Shown here: positions 54,143 through 64,000 of the stretch, piece by piece
Position numbering within the stretch: position 1 is the first letter of the stretch
How the letters are laid out: each line of letters begins with the position of its first letter
NCBI GenBank assembly: GCA_902570035.1
Contig: CACFWO010000004.1
Location: forward strand, 1 to 64,000
Direction: 5' to 3'
Length of the DNA stretch: 64,000 nucleotides
From: an uncultured SAR86 cluster bacterium
GTDB taxonomy: Bacteria > Pseudomonadota > Gammaproteobacteria > Magnimaribacterales > AG-339-G14
Program-made: the position numbers and the translations under genes
The notes under the pieces: generated by a model
Told to the model about the DNA's origin: nothing
The model's input: the letters and a program-made list of their open reading frames with translations, nothing else
Databases searched by the model: none

Positions 54143-55535
54143 TTTTTTCTAAGTTCTGAAGATGTTCTTTAAGTGCGTTTTTGATCTTTAAATGGTCTAT
54201 GTCATCCGAATCGTATTTTTCTAATTTTTGTATAGCTTGACTTAAATTTAGCCAAGGTCCTTTTGTGAATAATCGTTCGTTAATAAATTTAGAAAAATCT
54301 TCATTTTCATCGTCAGATAATAAATCGGGTTTCTCTAAAGCTATAATTCTAGATGCTAATTCTCTGTATCTGCTGTCTTCAAATCCTTCCTTTAATTTTG
54401 TTTTATCTTGCCAAGTTGAAATATGAAATTTTTCCATCCAAAGCCTGTCTGAATCACTAGGAAACCTTTCATATATTGCTTGATCTACATATTTTGGAGG
54501 TGGATAACTTTTTTGTTTTTTTATTAAAAGTTCGGAGAGTCTTTCTGAAAATTCGAAATTTTCTTTTAATAAATTTGCCCTTCTCGTTAATTCTTTGATT
54601 GATAAATCAAGATATGAGGAAGGTTTAGAGATACTGCTTAACGGAGTAACTGGCATGCTTTTATTTATTGAAACTAATTTGAAAGCTCCGCCTTGAGTTC
54701 CTAATTGCTCTAAAAGTTCATGATCCTTAAGTTTAAATAATTCTTCTGGATTGAAATACAAATCACAAACAATTATTTGATTTTGATTCGAATTATTTTG
54801 TCCGCATGGATAGATAGGATAAACGTATTTATTTCTGCGTATCACCTCACCTAATAGGCAAAATTTTTCAGATCTTAATATGTCTAAGTTTCCTTTCTTA
54901 GATGAACCTTGAATGAAAATTTTCCATGCTTCGGGAGCTTTGTCCTTAATAATTTTTCCAAGTTCAACCATCAAGATACAGTCCTCTAAAGCATCATGTG
55001 CTCCTTCAGCAGAAATACCATTTGCTTCTGCTAAATCACTGAGTTTGAGGCTTAAATCACCATTTTCATTTTTACCTGTTTTAATTTCATCAGAATAAAA
55101 GTTTGCTAATAACTGAAACAATACATACATATCCGCTCTACCGTTATTATTAGTGTTAGTTATATATGGATCCAATAAATACCAATAGAATTGTCGTCTC
55201 AGCAATTCCTCATCAAACTTGTGACCGTTATAAGTTATGTGAACTAAATTCGATGAATCAGCCCATTGCTGCCAAGTTGCGTGGATCTCTTTTATGAGAT
55301 CGTAATGAGTCTTGTTGCAATTTGAATTGAGGGTAGAAATCTTTTTATGAGTGAAATATGCTCCTGGATCTGGAACTATCCATGGCAAAATTTGACATTC
55401 ATCATCAATAGTATCAATTTGATCAAAATTTTCAGACGTTAAAATTGAGCCAATTTGAATAATTTGAGAAAAATTGATGTTTAAACCTGTTGTCTCAGTG
55501 TCATTGAAAACATATGAGACATTCTTTTCAGGCAT
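54129..55535 (-). CDS. sbcB: Exodeoxyribonuclease I
   Basis: The 468-residue enzyme has the DEDD motif DTETTG (D12, E14), later HDALEDCILM, and the ExoI-specific central and C-terminal domains (ERFPSDSDRLWMEKFH, RYRELASRIIALEKPDLL). It degrades single-stranded DNA 3' to 5' in recombination and mismatch repair. It is slightly shorter at the C-terminus than E. coli SbcB (475). It ends three bases upstream of the nfuA region on the same strand, so co-transcription is possible. Confidence 0.93.
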   Translation of the reverse strand: MPEKNVSYVFNDTETTGLNINFSQIIQIGSILTSENFDQIDTIDDECQILPWIVPDPGAYFTHKKISTLNSNCNKTHYDLIKEIHATWQQWADSSNLVHITYNGHKFDEELLRRQFYWYLLDPYITNTNNNGRADMYVLFQLLANFYSDEIKTGKNENGDLSLKLSDLAEANGISAEGAHDALEDCILMVELGKIIKDKAPEAWKIFIQGSSKKGNLDILRSEKFCLLGEVIRRNKYVYPIYPCGQNNSNQNQIIVCDLYFNPEELFKLKDHELLEQLGTQGGAFKLVSINKSMPVTPLSSISKPSSYLDLSIKELTRRANLLKENFEFSERLSELLIKKQKSYPPPKYVDQAIYERFPSDSDRLWMEKFHISTWQDKTKLKEGFEDSRYRELASRIIALEKPDLLSDDENEDFSKFINERLFTKGPWLNLSQAIQKLEKYDSDDIDHLKIKNALKEHLQNLEKTNSA

Positions 55536-55537
55536 AA

Positions 55538-56128
55538 TTATTTAAAATAAGCGTTTTCTGTATGTGAATGATCGGTTGAATCTATGATTCCGGTAATTTC
55601 AGGAACATTTTCTATAAGAGTTTTTTCAACCCCATCTTTTAGTGTGACGTCAATCATACTGCAACCCTGACAACCGCCACCGAATTGAAGAACCGCTTTA
55701 TTGTCATCAAGAACTTCAACCAGACTAACCTCTCCTCCATGCGCTGCTAAAGCAGGATTAATCTCACTCTGTAAATAAAAATTAATCTTATCTTCAATGG
55801 AGCTTTCATCTGATAAAAATGGAGTTTTTGATTTTGGTGCTCTAATTGTCAGTTGACCTCCAAATTTATCTGGATGGTAATCAACTTTGGCATCCTCTAG
55901 GTATGGAAGACTTCTCTCATCAAGAAAAACGTTAAATGATTTATAAGTTTGAGAAAAATCAGTTGGATCTTGTTCGCCTGGTTTGCAATAAACAATACAT
56001 GTTTCTGCCCTATTTGAACCAGGGTCAGAAACAAAGATTCTTATGTTTGTGTCATTTTCTTCAGAATCTTTAAGAAGATTACCTAAATATTCTTCTGCGC
56101 CCTCTGTGATTTCAACAATATTTGACAT
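55538..56128 (-). CDS. nfuA: Fe-S biogenesis protein NfuA
   Basis: The 196-residue protein has a degenerate A-type N-terminal domain and a Nfu domain with C153-x2-C156 in FGGGCQGCSMIDVTLKDGVE. It forms a 4Fe-4S cluster at the dimer interface and delivers it to client enzymes. It overlaps the etfA stop by one base. The Fe-S-bearing ETF-quinone oxidoreductase nearby is a plausible client. Confidence 0.95.
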   Translation of the reverse strand: MSNIVEITEGAEEYLGNLLKDSEENDTNIRIFVSDPGSNRAETCIVYCKPGEQDPTDFSQTYKSFNVFLDERSLPYLEDAKVDYHPDKFGGQLTIRAPKSKTPFLSDESSIEDKINFYLQSEINPALAAHGGEVSLVEVLDDNKAVLQFGGGCQGCSMIDVTLKDGVEKTLIENVPEITGIIDSTDHSHTENAYFK

Positions 56129-57054
56129 TAAAGTTTTGCGTCAAGTTCAGGGACGGCAGTAAATAAGTCAGCAACCAGACCATAATCTGCTACTTGAAAT
56201 ATAGGTGCATCCTCATCTTTATTAATCGCCACTATAACTTTACTATCCTTCATTCCTGCTAAGTGCTGAATAGCCCCTGATATTCCAACAGCTATGTATA
56301 GATCTGGTGCAACAATTTTTCCGGTTTGTCCTACTTGATAATCGTTCGGAACAAAACCAGAATCTACTGCTGCTCTTGAAGCACCTATAGCAGCTCCTAA
56401 TTTGTCAGCTACAGATTCCAGAATTTTAAAATTATCTCCATTTTGCATACCTCTGCCACCAGAAATAATTACATCTGCTGAAGTTAATTCAGGTCTATCT
56501 GACTCAGCAATTTCTTCTTTTATGAACTCTGATATTCCAAGGTTATGGCTTTCTTGAAGATCAACAATCTCTGCACTTCCATCATTTTGCGCAGCATCAA
56601 AAGCAGTTGTTCTAACAGTGATAACTTTCTTTGAATCACTGTTTTGAACGGTCGCAATACAATTTCCAGCATAAATTGGTCTTTCGAAAGTATCGCTAGA
56701 CTCAATTGCGGTGATATCAGATATTTGAGCAACATCCAAAAGAGCGGAAACTCTTGGCATATAATTCTTACCATTAGTTGTTGCTGGGGAAAGGATGTGA
56801 CTATAGTCAGCAGAAATTGCAACAATTAAGTCTGCAATATTCTCGGCGAGACAATGTTCGTATTCTGGGGAATCTGCTACTAATACCTTTGCTACTCCGT
56901 ATATTTTTGCAGCTTGATCCTTTGCTCCAGAACAATTTGATCCGGCAACAAGTACGTGAATATCCCCTTCCAGATTAGTTGCAGCAGTTACAACATTATT
57001 AGTTGATGCTTTAATTTCTACGTTATCGTGTTCAGCTATTACAAGTATGCTCAT
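56128..57054 (-). CDS. etfA: Electron transfer flavoprotein alpha subunit
   Basis: The 308-residue protein has the FAD-binding C-terminal part [38 protein letters not shown], then [27 protein letters not shown] and [21 protein letters not shown]. It receives electrons from acyl-CoA dehydrogenases as a heterodimer with EtfB. It overlaps etfB by four bases. Confidence 0.96.
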   Translation of the reverse strand: MSILVIAEHDNVEIKASTNNVVTAATNLEGDIHVLVAGSNCSGAKDQAAKIYGVAKVLVADSPEYEHCLAENIADLIVAISADYSHILSPATTNGKNYMPRVSALLDVAQISDITAIESSDTFERPIYAGNCIATVQNSDSKKVITVRTTAFDAAQNDGSAEIVDLQESHNLGISEFIKEEIAESDRPELTSADVIISGGRGMQNGDNFKILESVADKLGAAIGASRAAVDSGFVPNDYQVGQTGKIVAPDLYIAVGISGAIQHLAGMKDSKVIVAINKDEDAPIFQVADYGLVADLFTAVPELDAKL

Positions 57055-57803
57055 GTTATTACCTTTGCTTCATTTTTAAGTTTATCTACTAAATCATCTA
57101 CAGTTTCTACAATGATTCCAGCTTCTCTAACTGGAGGAGGAGAAACTTTTAAAGTTTTATTCCTTGGCTCAATATCTACACCCAAAGATCCAGCCTCTAT
57201 TATATCGAGAGGTTTTTGCTTTGACTTCATAATATTCGGTAAAGAAGCATATCTTGGTTCGTTTAACCTTAAATCTGTAGATACTATACAAGGAAGATTG
57301 ACAGATATTGTTTGCAAACCACCATCAACTTCTCTCGTTACAACAGCCTTTGCTCCTTCAATTTTTAATTCAGAGGCAAATGTTGCTTGAGCGAACCCAG
57401 TAAGAGCTGCCAACATTTGAGAGGTTTGGTTATTATCACCATCTATAGCTTGCTTACCCAGTATTACTAAGTCAGGAGACTCTTTTTCAACAACTCCTTT
57501 TAAAAGTTTTGCAATAGCTAAAGGTTCAACCTCAATGTCAGTTTCTACCAAAATAGCTCTGTCGGCACCGAGGGCTAAGGCAGTTCTTAATTGTTCTTGA
57601 GAAGCTGAAGACCCTACTGTCACAGCAATTATCTCAGTAGCAGTGCCTCCCTCTTTTAATCTGACAGCTTCTTCTACAGCAATCTCGCAAAATGGATTAA
57701 TAGCCATTTTTACATTGTTTAAGTCAACACCCGATTCATCAGCTTTTGGCCTAACTTTAACGTTGTAATCAACAACTCTCTTTATTGGAACTAAAATTTT
57801 CAT
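57051..57803 (-). CDS. etfB: Electron transfer flavoprotein beta subunit
   Basis: The 250-residue protein has [31 protein letters not shown] and [32 protein letters not shown], the recognition loop and AMP-binding region. It forms the soluble electron carrier with EtfA. The first gene of the etfBA-nfuA unit, divergent from the ETF-quinone oxidoreductase gene. Confidence 0.96.
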   Translation of the reverse strand: MKILVPIKRVVDYNVKVRPKADESGVDLNNVKMAINPFCEIAVEEAVRLKEGGTATEIIAVTVGSSASQEQLRTALALGADRAILVETDIEVEPLAIAKLLKGVVEKESPDLVILGKQAIDGDNNQTSQMLAALTGFAQATFASELKIEGAKAVVTREVDGGLQTISVNLPCIVSTDLRLNEPRYASLPNIMKSKQKPLDIIEAGSLGVDIEPRNKTLKVSPPPVREAGIIVETVDDLVDKLKNEAKVIT

Positions 57804-57906
57804 AATTTTTATATAGTGTTAAAGCGGAATATTACAAGAACTACATATTCTAAAGGATTTGCTACTTGAAAGTAAGTCTTTAGAATACTCTCATAGATTA
57901 GTAGGT

Positions 57907-59562
57907 ATGGAAGAAAATCAAGCTGAAAGAGACGTCATGGAATATGATGTCGTTGTTGTGGGTGGTGGTCCATCTGGCCTATCCACTGCAATTAAGTTAA
58001 AACAATTAGCTGCTGAAAAAAATGCAGAAATAAGCGTATGTCTCATTGAAAAAGGCTCTGAAATAGGAGCACACATATTGTCTGGGAATTGTTTTGAGCC
58101 AAGAGCTCTTGATGAGCTTATTCCTGATTGGAAAGAAAAAGGAGCTCCTTTGAATTCCCCAGCAACAAGAGATGTTGTGAAATTCCTGATTAACGAAAAT
58201 TTATCATTTAACATTCCTTTTCCCTCTTTTTTAATGCCTAATTTTAATAATCACGGCAACTATGTAATGAGTCTGGCTAACTTATGTAGATGGCTTGGAA
58301 CTCAGGCAGAAAATTTAGGAGTAGAGATCTTTCCAGGATTTACAGCTGCGGATGTGATCTTAGAAAACGATGTTGTTAAAGGAATTCTTACCGGTGAAAT
58401 GGGAATTTCTAAAGACGGTGAGAAAAAAGCTTCTTACCAACCCTCTATGGAATTAAGAGCTAAGTACACAATATTTGCAGAAGGATGTAGAGGTCACTTA
58501 GGAAAAAAACTTATTGCAAAATATGAGCTAGATAAAGATAAAGACCCTCAACATTACGGTATTGGATTCAAAGAAGTATGGGATGTCCCAGCTGAAGTAC
58601 ATTCAGAAGGTACCGTGATGCATACTTTTGGTTGGCCGAGTAAATCAAAAGCTGGTTCATATTTTTACCATGGAGAGAATAATCAAGTCTACATAGGCCT
58701 AGTTGTTCCACTCGATTATTCAAATCCACATTTGAGTCCCTTTGATGAATTCCAACAATGGAAACAACATAAAGATATAAAAAAGATCCTGGAGAATGGA
58801 ACAAGAGTAGCTTATGGAGCTAGAGCACTCATCAAAGGAGGTTATCAATCTAGACCAAAAATGACTTTTCCTGGTGGACTTATTGTCGGTGACAATGCTG
58901 GAACAATGGTTTTCACTAAGATTAAAGGAACTCACACGGCAATGAAGTCTGGAATGCTTGCTGCAGAAACAGTATTTGATGCAGTTCAAAATAATAATCT
59001 AGATGCTGATTTAGAGTCCTATGAAGAAAAATTTAATTCATCTTGGATACAAACTGACTTGTATAAATCAAGAAATATGACGCCTCTTCTCCATAAATAT
59101 GGAACGTGGATTGGAGGAATTTTAATGGCTATAGAGCAATTCTTATTTAGAGGTCGTTATCCATTCACATTGACTCATAAAACGCCCGACTATGCATGTA
59201 TGAAAAAAGCAAGTGAGTGTGAAAAAATTGATTATCCAAAACCCGATGGAAAAATTAGCTTTGATAAATTATCTTCTGTTTTTCTTTCAAATACCAATCA
59301 TGAAGAAGATCAACCTTGTCACTTAACTCTTAAAGATTCTTCTATTCCGATAAATGTAAATCTACCGACTTATGATGAGCCGGCTCAAAGATATTGTCCA
59401 GCTGGTGTCTATGAGGTTGTAGAGAAAGACGGAGAACACAAATTTCAAATTAATGCGCAGAATTGTGTTCATTGTAAAACTTGTGATATCAAAGACCCTA
59501 GCCAAAATATAGTTTGGATAACCCCAGAAGGTATGGGTGGTCCTAACTATCCAAACATGTAG
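57907..59562 (+). CDS. Electron transfer flavoprotein-ubiquinone oxidoreductase
   Basis: The 551-residue membrane-associated flavoprotein has a dinucleotide site YDVVVVGGGPSGLS and LIVGDNAGTMVFTKIKGTHTAMKSGMLAAE. A C-terminal 4Fe-4S site includes CPAGVYE and NCVHCKTCDI. It oxidises reduced ETF and reduces ubiquinone. ATG 57907 is chosen rather than TTG 57859, since the shorter form matches the usual start. It is divergent from etfBA, consistent with one electron route from the ACADs. Ends next to the DUF1285 stop. Confidence 0.95.
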   Translation: MEENQAERDVMEYDVVVVGGGPSGLSTAIKLKQLAAEKNAEISVCLIEKGSEIGAHILSGNCFEPRALDELIPDWKEKGAPLNSPATRDVVKFLINENLSFNIPFPSFLMPNFNNHGNYVMSLANLCRWLGTQAENLGVEIFPGFTAADVILENDVVKGILTGEMGISKDGEKKASYQPSMELRAKYTIFAEGCRGHLGKKLIAKYELDKDKDPQHYGIGFKEVWDVPAEVHSEGTVMHTFGWPSKSKAGSYFYHGENNQVYIGLVVPLDYSNPHLSPFDEFQQWKQHKDIKKILENGTRVAYGARALIKGGYQSRPKMTFPGGLIVGDNAGTMVFTKIKGTHTAMKSGMLAAETVFDAVQNNNLDADLESYEEKFNSSWIQTDLYKSRNMTPLLHKYGTWIGGILMAIEQFLFRGRYPFTLTHKTPDYACMKKASECEKIDYPKPDGKISFDKLSSVFLSNTNHEEDQPCHLTLKDSSIPINVNLPTYDEPAQRYCPAGVYEVVEKDGEHKFQINAQNCVHCKTCDIKDPSQNIVWITPEGMGGPNYPNM

Positions 59563-60126
59563 TCAGTCCAATTTTCCAAGCGAAAATTCCTTATCGTTAC
59601 TTTTAATAAATAATTCTTTATCCCTCTCGTAGGATTCGTCTACTAATTGATAAAAAACATTTCTACTGATCAGCCCTTCTAAGTTTTTTCTTACCTTTAA
59701 ATATGGTGAAGGTTCTTGTGTATCTTTATCAATTTCAACTCTTAACTTATCTAGAGTATCTAAAAGTACAATATCGCCAACATTGGTCTTGAACAAAAAC
59801 ACTTCTTTATTGTTTTTAATTTCTTTTTGAAAGGTAACGATAACAAAGGGCTTATCTTCAACTTCAATCTTAATTTTTTCTACTGGGGTAACAAGGTAGT
59901 AATTTCCATCATCATCGAATCTAAGAACTGTACTAAATAAACTAACCATTTTTTCGCGACCTATAGGAGAATCCATAAAATACCATTTTCCATCTCTGGA
60001 TATTTTCATCTGAACGTTTTCACATAAAGGAGGGTTCCAATCATCTACGGGAGGAAGTGAACCTTCATTTTGAAGCTTCAAAATATCACTAAATAATTGA
60101 GCAGATGTTTTTGGGCCAGATTCCAT
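59563..60126 (-). CDS. DUF1285-family protein
   Basis: The 187-residue protein matches DUF1285: LPPVDDWNPPLCENVQMKISRDGKWYFMDSPIGREKMVSLFSTVLR, followed by YYLVTPVEKIKIEVEDKPF. It is a soluble beta-rich protein without an assigned activity. It overlaps the LysE-type gene by one base at the end of the murB-containing minus-strand run and is convergent with the ETF-quinone oxidoreductase. Confidence 0.88.
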   Translation of the reverse strand: MESGPKTSAQLFSDILKLQNEGSLPPVDDWNPPLCENVQMKISRDGKWYFMDSPIGREKMVSLFSTVLRFDDDGNYYLVTPVEKIKIEVEDKPFVIVTFQKEIKNNKEVFLFKTNVGDIVLLDTLDKLRVEIDKDTQEPSPYLKVRKNLEGLISRNVFYQLVDESYERDKELFIKSNDKEFSLGKLD

Positions 60127-60716
60127 TACAAAGTAAATAAATAAAAAGAACTAATTATAAAAACGATACCAGTAAATTTGTATATCCATGGAATGAAATT
60201 ATTAAATTTATATAAAAATCCTTTACTTGTGAGTAAAAAAGACAAAAATGCAAACCACATAAAAGTACTAATTGCTATAAACACAGCATAAAGAATTAGA
60301 ATACTTAAAGGAGTATCAATACTCACTATTGCAAAAAATAACGTAACAGTAAATGTACTTGCCTGAAGATTAAGAAGATTTGTCATAAATCCAAGGGTGA
60401 AATTTTTAGAACTTGATTGTATTACTGTTTCAGATGATCGGTTAGTAAATAAAGAAGAAATTCCCAAATACATTAGATATAAAATAGCTATAGGTTTAAG
60501 GATAAGAAATATATTTTCCTGATATCTCATGATTAATTCCATTCCAAAAATAGAATACAGACAATGAAAGAATTCACTGGTGGCAATACCTAAAGCAGTA
60601 AAAATAGATGCTCTCCTTGTAGATGATAGAGATTGTCTCAGTACAACAGCAAAATCAGGTCCAGGACTTATAACCGCTAAAAGATGAATGGAAGCAATTA
60701 AAAGAAATTCAGTCAA
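60126..60716 (-). CDS. LysE/RhtB-family exporter
   Basis: The 196-residue inner-membrane protein has six hydrophobic segments and the family N-terminus ISPGPDFAVVLRQSLSSTRRASIFTALGIATSEFFH. Members export amino acids or related metabolites such as homoserine or threonine. The substrate is not evident. It overlaps murB by four bases. Confidence 0.88.
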   Translation of the reverse strand: MTEFLLIASIHLLAVISPGPDFAVVLRQSLSSTRRASIFTALGIATSEFFHCLYSIFGMELIMRYQENIFLILKPIAILYLMYLGISSLFTNRSSETVIQSSSKNFTLGFMTNLLNLQASTFTVTLFFAIVSIDTPLSILILYAVFIAISTFMWFAFLSFLLTSKGFLYKFNNFIPWIYKFTGIVFIISSFYLFTL

Positions 60717-61705
60717 AATATCTGGGGTTCTATTTCTAAATTAATGTTGTAATTCTCCAACACAGAGGCCTGAATATGCGAAGCAAGATCAAGAATATCC
60801 TCCGATTTCTCAGACTTATTTTCTAGCACTAGCGAGTGTTTTTCAGACACTCTTGCATTATTCAATGCAAAACCTTTTAGGTTTAGAGATTCAATTAAAA
60901 AAGCTGCTGATATTTTTACTTTATTATCAATGTATGAATAAAATTTAATACTTGGAAGAATTTGTTTTATTTTTTCCAATTCATCCAATGAGATAATAGG
61001 ATTTTTAAAAAAGCTTCCAACATTTGGATGTTCTTGTGGATCTGATATTTTAGCTTTTCTTATTTTTAGGATATGTTTTCTGATGATAAACGGAGTAATC
61101 TCTTCTGCTTTTAAAAAGTTTAAATCTTCATACTCCAAGTTGGGTTGAAAATCTTTAGTTAATTTGAATTTAACTTTTATGACAATTAGAGAGTCTTTAT
61201 CTTGAAATATGCTTTTTCTATATGAAAATTTGCAATCATTATTAGTAAAGCTAACAAAACTGTTTGATTCCATATCAAAACAAATGACTTCATCAATAAA
61301 ATCAGATACTTCGGTCCCATAAGCTCCAATATTCTGAATAGGAGCAGCTCCAATGCTTCCAGGTATGCCTGATAAATTCTCTAATCCGCAATAACCGTTT
61401 TCTAAGGACCAGAGCACAAAATCATCCCAATTTTTACCCGCTCCAACTGTAATTAAATTATCCTCGATAGATATTTCATTAAATGAAATTGTTATTACAA
61501 ACTTGTTAAGCAAATTAGGCAGAACAACGTTGGATCCCTCTCCAAGGATACAAAAATTAATTTTTTTTGTTGAGGTAAAATTTTGAATATTTTTTAAGTC
61601 TTCAAGATCAAAGATTTCTATAAAAAACTTTGCAGTAGAATCAATTTTTAAAAGATTATTTTCTTTTAAGCTAAAGGATTTTTTTATTTTATTTGATAAT
61701 TTCAT
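60713..61705 (-). CDS. murB: UDP-N-acetylenolpyruvoylglucosamine reductase MurB
   Basis: The 330-residue FAD enzyme has ILGEGSNVVLPN, the conserved SGIPGSIGAAPIQNIGAYGTEVSD and SYRKSIFQ, and a C-terminal HPNVGSFFKNPIIS with the catalytic Ser, matching type I MurB. It reduces enolpyruvyl-UDP-GlcNAc to UDP-MurNAc for peptidoglycan. It overlaps kdsB by 17 bases. Confidence 0.95.
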   Translation of the reverse strand: MKLSNKIKKSFSLKENNLLKIDSTAKFFIEIFDLEDLKNIQNFTSTKKINFCILGEGSNVVLPNLLNKFVITISFNEISIEDNLITVGAGKNWDDFVLWSLENGYCGLENLSGIPGSIGAAPIQNIGAYGTEVSDFIDEVICFDMESNSFVSFTNNDCKFSYRKSIFQDKDSLIVIKVKFKLTKDFQPNLEYEDLNFLKAEEITPFIIRKHILKIRKAKISDPQEHPNVGSFFKNPIISLDELEKIKQILPSIKFYSYIDNKVKISAAFLIESLNLKGFALNNARVSEKHSLVLENKSEKSEDILDLASHIQASVLENYNINLEIEPQIF

Positions 61706-62384
61706 TAGCTCTAATCAAATCTTCTTCAGTATCTATTCCAAAGCTGCTCGTAGAAGATGATTTAAATGCTTTAATCTGATGACCGTTATCTAGAGCTCTC
61801 AATTGTTCTAAACTTTCTCGAATCTCGTTTTCAGATTGCTCATATTTAACGAATTTTTGTAAAAATTCACATCTATAAGCATATATTCCAAGATGATGAT
61901 AAATAGAATCTGATGATTTGAAGTCTCTTGAAAATGAAGTTGCAATATTGTCAGTCACACTAATTTTCACTGCATTAGTATCATCTATATCTTCTTTTTT
62001 AAGTTCTTTGTATAAGGTTGCCATTTCGAAATCATCCTTGTAATTGTGTATCAAAGTATTGATATCATCATGAGATATAAATGGTTCATCACCTTGAACG
62101 TTAATTATTAAATCTTCTTCATGACAATTTATTTTTGTTATTGCTTCGTGGATTCTATCTGTGCCTGTTTTATGATCTACTGAAGTCATAATCACTTGTC
62201 CGTTAAATTCTAGAACTTGATCTCTTATCTTCTCAGAATCTGTTGCAATAAATATAAAATTGGCTTCAGACTTTCTACAAGATTCATACACCCATTGAAT
62301 CATTGGCTTGCTACCAATTTTCTTTAACGGTTTACCGGGTAATCTAGATGAGGACCATCTAGCAGGGATCACTACATAATTCAT
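61689..62384 (-). CDS. kdsB: 3-deoxy-manno-octulosonate cytidylyltransferase KdsB
   Basis: The 231-residue enzyme has [47 protein letters not shown] and NVQGDEPF. It activates Kdo as CMP-Kdo for lipopolysaccharide core. It is a little shorter than E. coli KdsB (248). It overlaps the MsbA-LpxK gene by four bases, keeping the msbA-lpxK-kdsB order. Confidence 0.95.
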   Translation of the reverse strand: MNYVVIPARWSSSRLPGKPLKKIGSKPMIQWVYESCRKSEANFIFIATDSEKIRDQVLEFNGQVIMTSVDHKTGTDRIHEAITKINCHEEDLIINVQGDEPFISHDDINTLIHNYKDDFEMATLYKELKKEDIDDTNAVKISVTDNIATSFSRDFKSSDSIYHHLGIYAYRCEFLQKFVKYEQSENEIRESLEQLRALDNGHQIKAFKSSSTSSFGIDTEEDLIRANEIIK

Positions 62385-64000
62385 TTAGATTTAATTTCGG
62401 CTAAGAAATCTTGTTCAAAGTTATCTGAAACTTCAGCTTCTATCTTTAAATACCAATAATTCGTATGGTCTAGAAATGAGCATTTTATTGCATCTTTTTC
62501 TGTCATTACAGTAGGTTGATTATCCATAATTTCAAAATCTACGCTGTGAAAGTCATGATGATCAGGGAAAGCATATTCAGATATGTCAAAACCCAGTTGT
62601 TTTAATAAATTAAAAAAATTAGATGGGTTTCCAATTCCTGCAACTGCATTTACTTCTTTTTTCAAGGGCCAGTCGAAAATATCGTATTCCTTTTGGCTTT
62701 TCATATGAACCCACTTGAAAGGACGATATTTCATTTCATATTTTGCAACTGAAGGCCATTTTCTATTTGAGCTGATTGTAAAATCAACTGTTTCAATTCT
62801 AGATTTTGGCTCTCTAAGTGGTCCTGCTGGAAGAAGTAGCTCGTTTCCAAACTTCCTATTTCCATCAATCATTAATATTTCTATATCTCTTCCAAGAGAA
62901 AAGTGCTGCAAACCATCATCGCTTAAAATGACATTACTATCTGTATTTTCCATAAGATGTTTAGCTGCTTGTATCCTATTGGTACCAATGACCACTGGAC
63001 ATTGAGAATTTTTAAACATAATAGCCGGCTCATCTCCAGATTCTTCAATTGGGGTCTCTGAGTTAAGTAGCAGTGGATAGGTCTTTGATTTACTCAAATA
63101 ACCTCTTGAAATTATTCCTGGTTTAAGACCTTCTTTTTTAAGTAATTTGGCAAGGTAAATAATAATTGGAGTTTTTCCTGTGCCACCAACTGTTAGGTTA
63201 CCAACAACTATTGTAAGAAGATTGGGTTTCCATGAATTTGAAATTTGATGTCTTTTTTGTCTGTTAAAAAGAAATTGGTATATCCATGAAAAAGGAATAA
63301 GAAGTTTAGGCCAGAGGCTATTTTCGTACCATGCTTTTTCTAAGTTTGAAACATAGGATTTTGATGCATCTATATTTACTAGAAGATTAGAATTTGGTTC
63401 AGTATCAATATTTAATGTACCGTCATCAAAATCAAATTGATTTCTATAAAGTTGAAAATAAGGACCTTCAGATAATATTAATTGACTGTGCTTACCTCTT
63501 TCTACTATTTCTCCATTTTGAAGAACTAAAATTTCATCTGCTTGCTCTACTGTTGAAAGTCTGTGGGCAATAGTAATTGTAGTTTTACCTTCTTTTAAGT
63601 TAGTAATCGCATCTGTAATCAATCTTTCAGATTCAGAATCTAATGCAGAAGTAGCTTCGTCCAATATTAAAAAAGGTGAATTTTTTAAGATAGCTCTTGC
63701 AATGGCAATTCTCTGTTTCTGTCCTCCGGATAATAATGTTCCATTATCACCGATAACAGTTTTATACCCATCAGGAAAAGATTCTATGAATTGATGCGCA
63801 TTTGCTTTTTTTGCTGCTTCATAGACATCTTCTTCACTGGTGTCGATATCTCCATAAAAAATATTATTAAATATTGTGTCATTGAATAAAGTTATCTCTT
63901 GTCCTACGTAGGAGATTTGATCTCTTAAGGATTCCAAAGAAAGCTCTTCAATCCTTGTTCCATCGATAAAAATTCCGCCCTCTGTGGCGTCATAAAATCT
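62381..64000 (-). CDS. MsbA-LpxK fusion: lipid A flippase ATPase joined to tetraacyldisaccharide 4'-kinase (partial)
   Basis: One unbroken frame runs from the right edge (64000) to TGA or equivalent at 62381. The first part is the ABC ATPase end of MsbA: GQEITLF Q-loop, LLSGGQKQR signature, [11 protein letters not shown]alker B and AHRLST, ending near 63430. A linker of about 30 residues follows. From about 63337 there is a full Lpx[19 protein letters not shown], Walker [13 protein letters not shown] (63167-63202), SDDGLQH, and a late PDHHDF. In E. coli msbA and lpxK are adjacent separate genes. The TTG at 63937 is not a start; the frame continues through the edge, so the transmembrane half of MsbA lies outside the window. 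Confidence 0.9.
   Translation of the reverse strand, partial: RFYDATEGGIFIDGTRIEELSLESLRDQISYVGQEITLFNDTIFNNIFYGDIDTSEEDVYEAAKKANAHQFIESFPDGYKTVIGDNGTLLSGGQKQRIAIARAILKNSPFLILDEATSALDSESERLITDAITNLKEGKTTITIAHRLSTVEQADEILVLQNGEIVERGKHSQLILSEGPYFQLYRNQFDFDDGTLNIDTEPNSNLLVNIDASKSYVSNLEKAWYENSLWPKLLIPFSWIYQFLFNRQKRHQISNSWKPNLLTIVVGNLTVGGTGKTPIIIYLAKLLKKEGLKPGIISRGYLSKSKTYPLLLNSETPIEESGDEPAIMFKNSQCPVVIGTNRIQAAKHLMENTDSNVILSDDGLQHFSLGRDIEILMIDGNRKFGNELLLPAGPLREPKSRIETVDFTISSNRKWPSVAKYEMKYRPFKWVHMKSQKEYDIFDWPLKKEVNAVAGIGNPSNFFNLLKQLGFDISEYAFPDHHDFHSVDFEIMDNQPTVMTEKDAIKCSFLDHTNYWYLKIEAEVSDNFEQDFLAEIKSK

Noticed and set aside
63935..63937. TTG as start of an LpxK-type protein with a short ATPase
   Set aside because: The frame continues 21 more codons to the window edge with typical MsbA sequence, so the gene is cut by the edge.
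1..64000. tRNA, rRNA, CRISPR, insertion sequences, prophage, restriction or toxin-antitoxin genes
   Set aside because: None seen: no transposase or integrase frames, no regularly spaced repeats, and no cloverleaf-like sequence noticed in the short intergenic gaps.

Overview
The window is a strongly AT-rich, very tightly packed bacterial chromosome segment. The genes point to a streamlined marine gammaproteobacterium, most probably SAR86-like. That placement is an inference from gene content: a Pseudomonas-type long isocitrate lyase, clpS-clpA, the nqrABCDEF-apbE-nqrM operon beside a long GAPDH, mfd and csiV (as in Pseudomonas), msbA-lpxK-kdsB, sbcB and nfuA. Added to these are several haloalkane dehalogenases, nitronate monooxygenases and acyl-CoA dehydrogenases. 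No rRNA, tRNA, CRISPR array, insertion sequence or phage gene was seen. No gene-free stretch exceeds 300 bases; the longest, about 230 bases before 3189, holds a promoter.

Region by region. 1-4649: a gene tail cut by the window edge, a voltage-gated cation channel with an unusual Asp-Asp filter, two small lipoproteins, an SLC13-type anion transporter and a CREST-type membrane hydrolase. 4675-11102: three members of an unrecognised secreted family with an internal duplication. They are interleaved with a PaaG-like isomerase and the Anbu / ATP-grasp / alpha-E proteasome-related locus. 11160-14869: a tight operon of MAPEG protein, haloalkane dehalogenase (subfamily II), sulfatase and GST-like protein. 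14968-15969: a PhoD-type phosphatase. 16025-22383: a c-di-GMP and phosphorelay island (EAL protein, HisKA-REC-GGDEF protein, single REC, large hybrid kinase). 22399-24102: TonB-like domain, CBS pair, the remnant of a ThDP enzyme and a GNAT.

24236-30833: a seven-gene operon (GST-like, two nitronate-monooxygenase-like flavoproteins, haloalkane dehalogenase I, membrane protein, metallo-beta-lactamase fold hydrolase, DUF1330) divergent from a TetR regulator. It looks like an inducible detoxification or catabolic unit. 30834-39511: housekeeping genes (infA, clpA, clpS, icd, mnmA, purB, aceA); icd and aceA compete for isocitrate. 39512-46489: the complete Na+-translocating NADH:quinone reductase operon with both of its assembly factors. 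46489-55535: GAPDH, a probable heteromeric acyl-CoA dehydrogenase pair, mfd, csiV and sbcB. 55538-59562: nfuA, etfAB and ETF:quinone oxidoreductase, which would carry electrons from the acyl-CoA dehydrogenases to the quinone pool. 59563-64000: DUF1285, a LysE-type exporter, murB, kdsB and an MsbA-LpxK fusion running off the right edge.

Two regulatory habits stand out. Several genes have a -10-like box only 5-6 bases before the ATG and no Shine-Dalgarno, suggesting leaderless mRNAs. Many convergent genes share or abut stop codons with no terminator. The only three convincing intrinsic terminators found by eye each follow a member of the duplicated secreted family.
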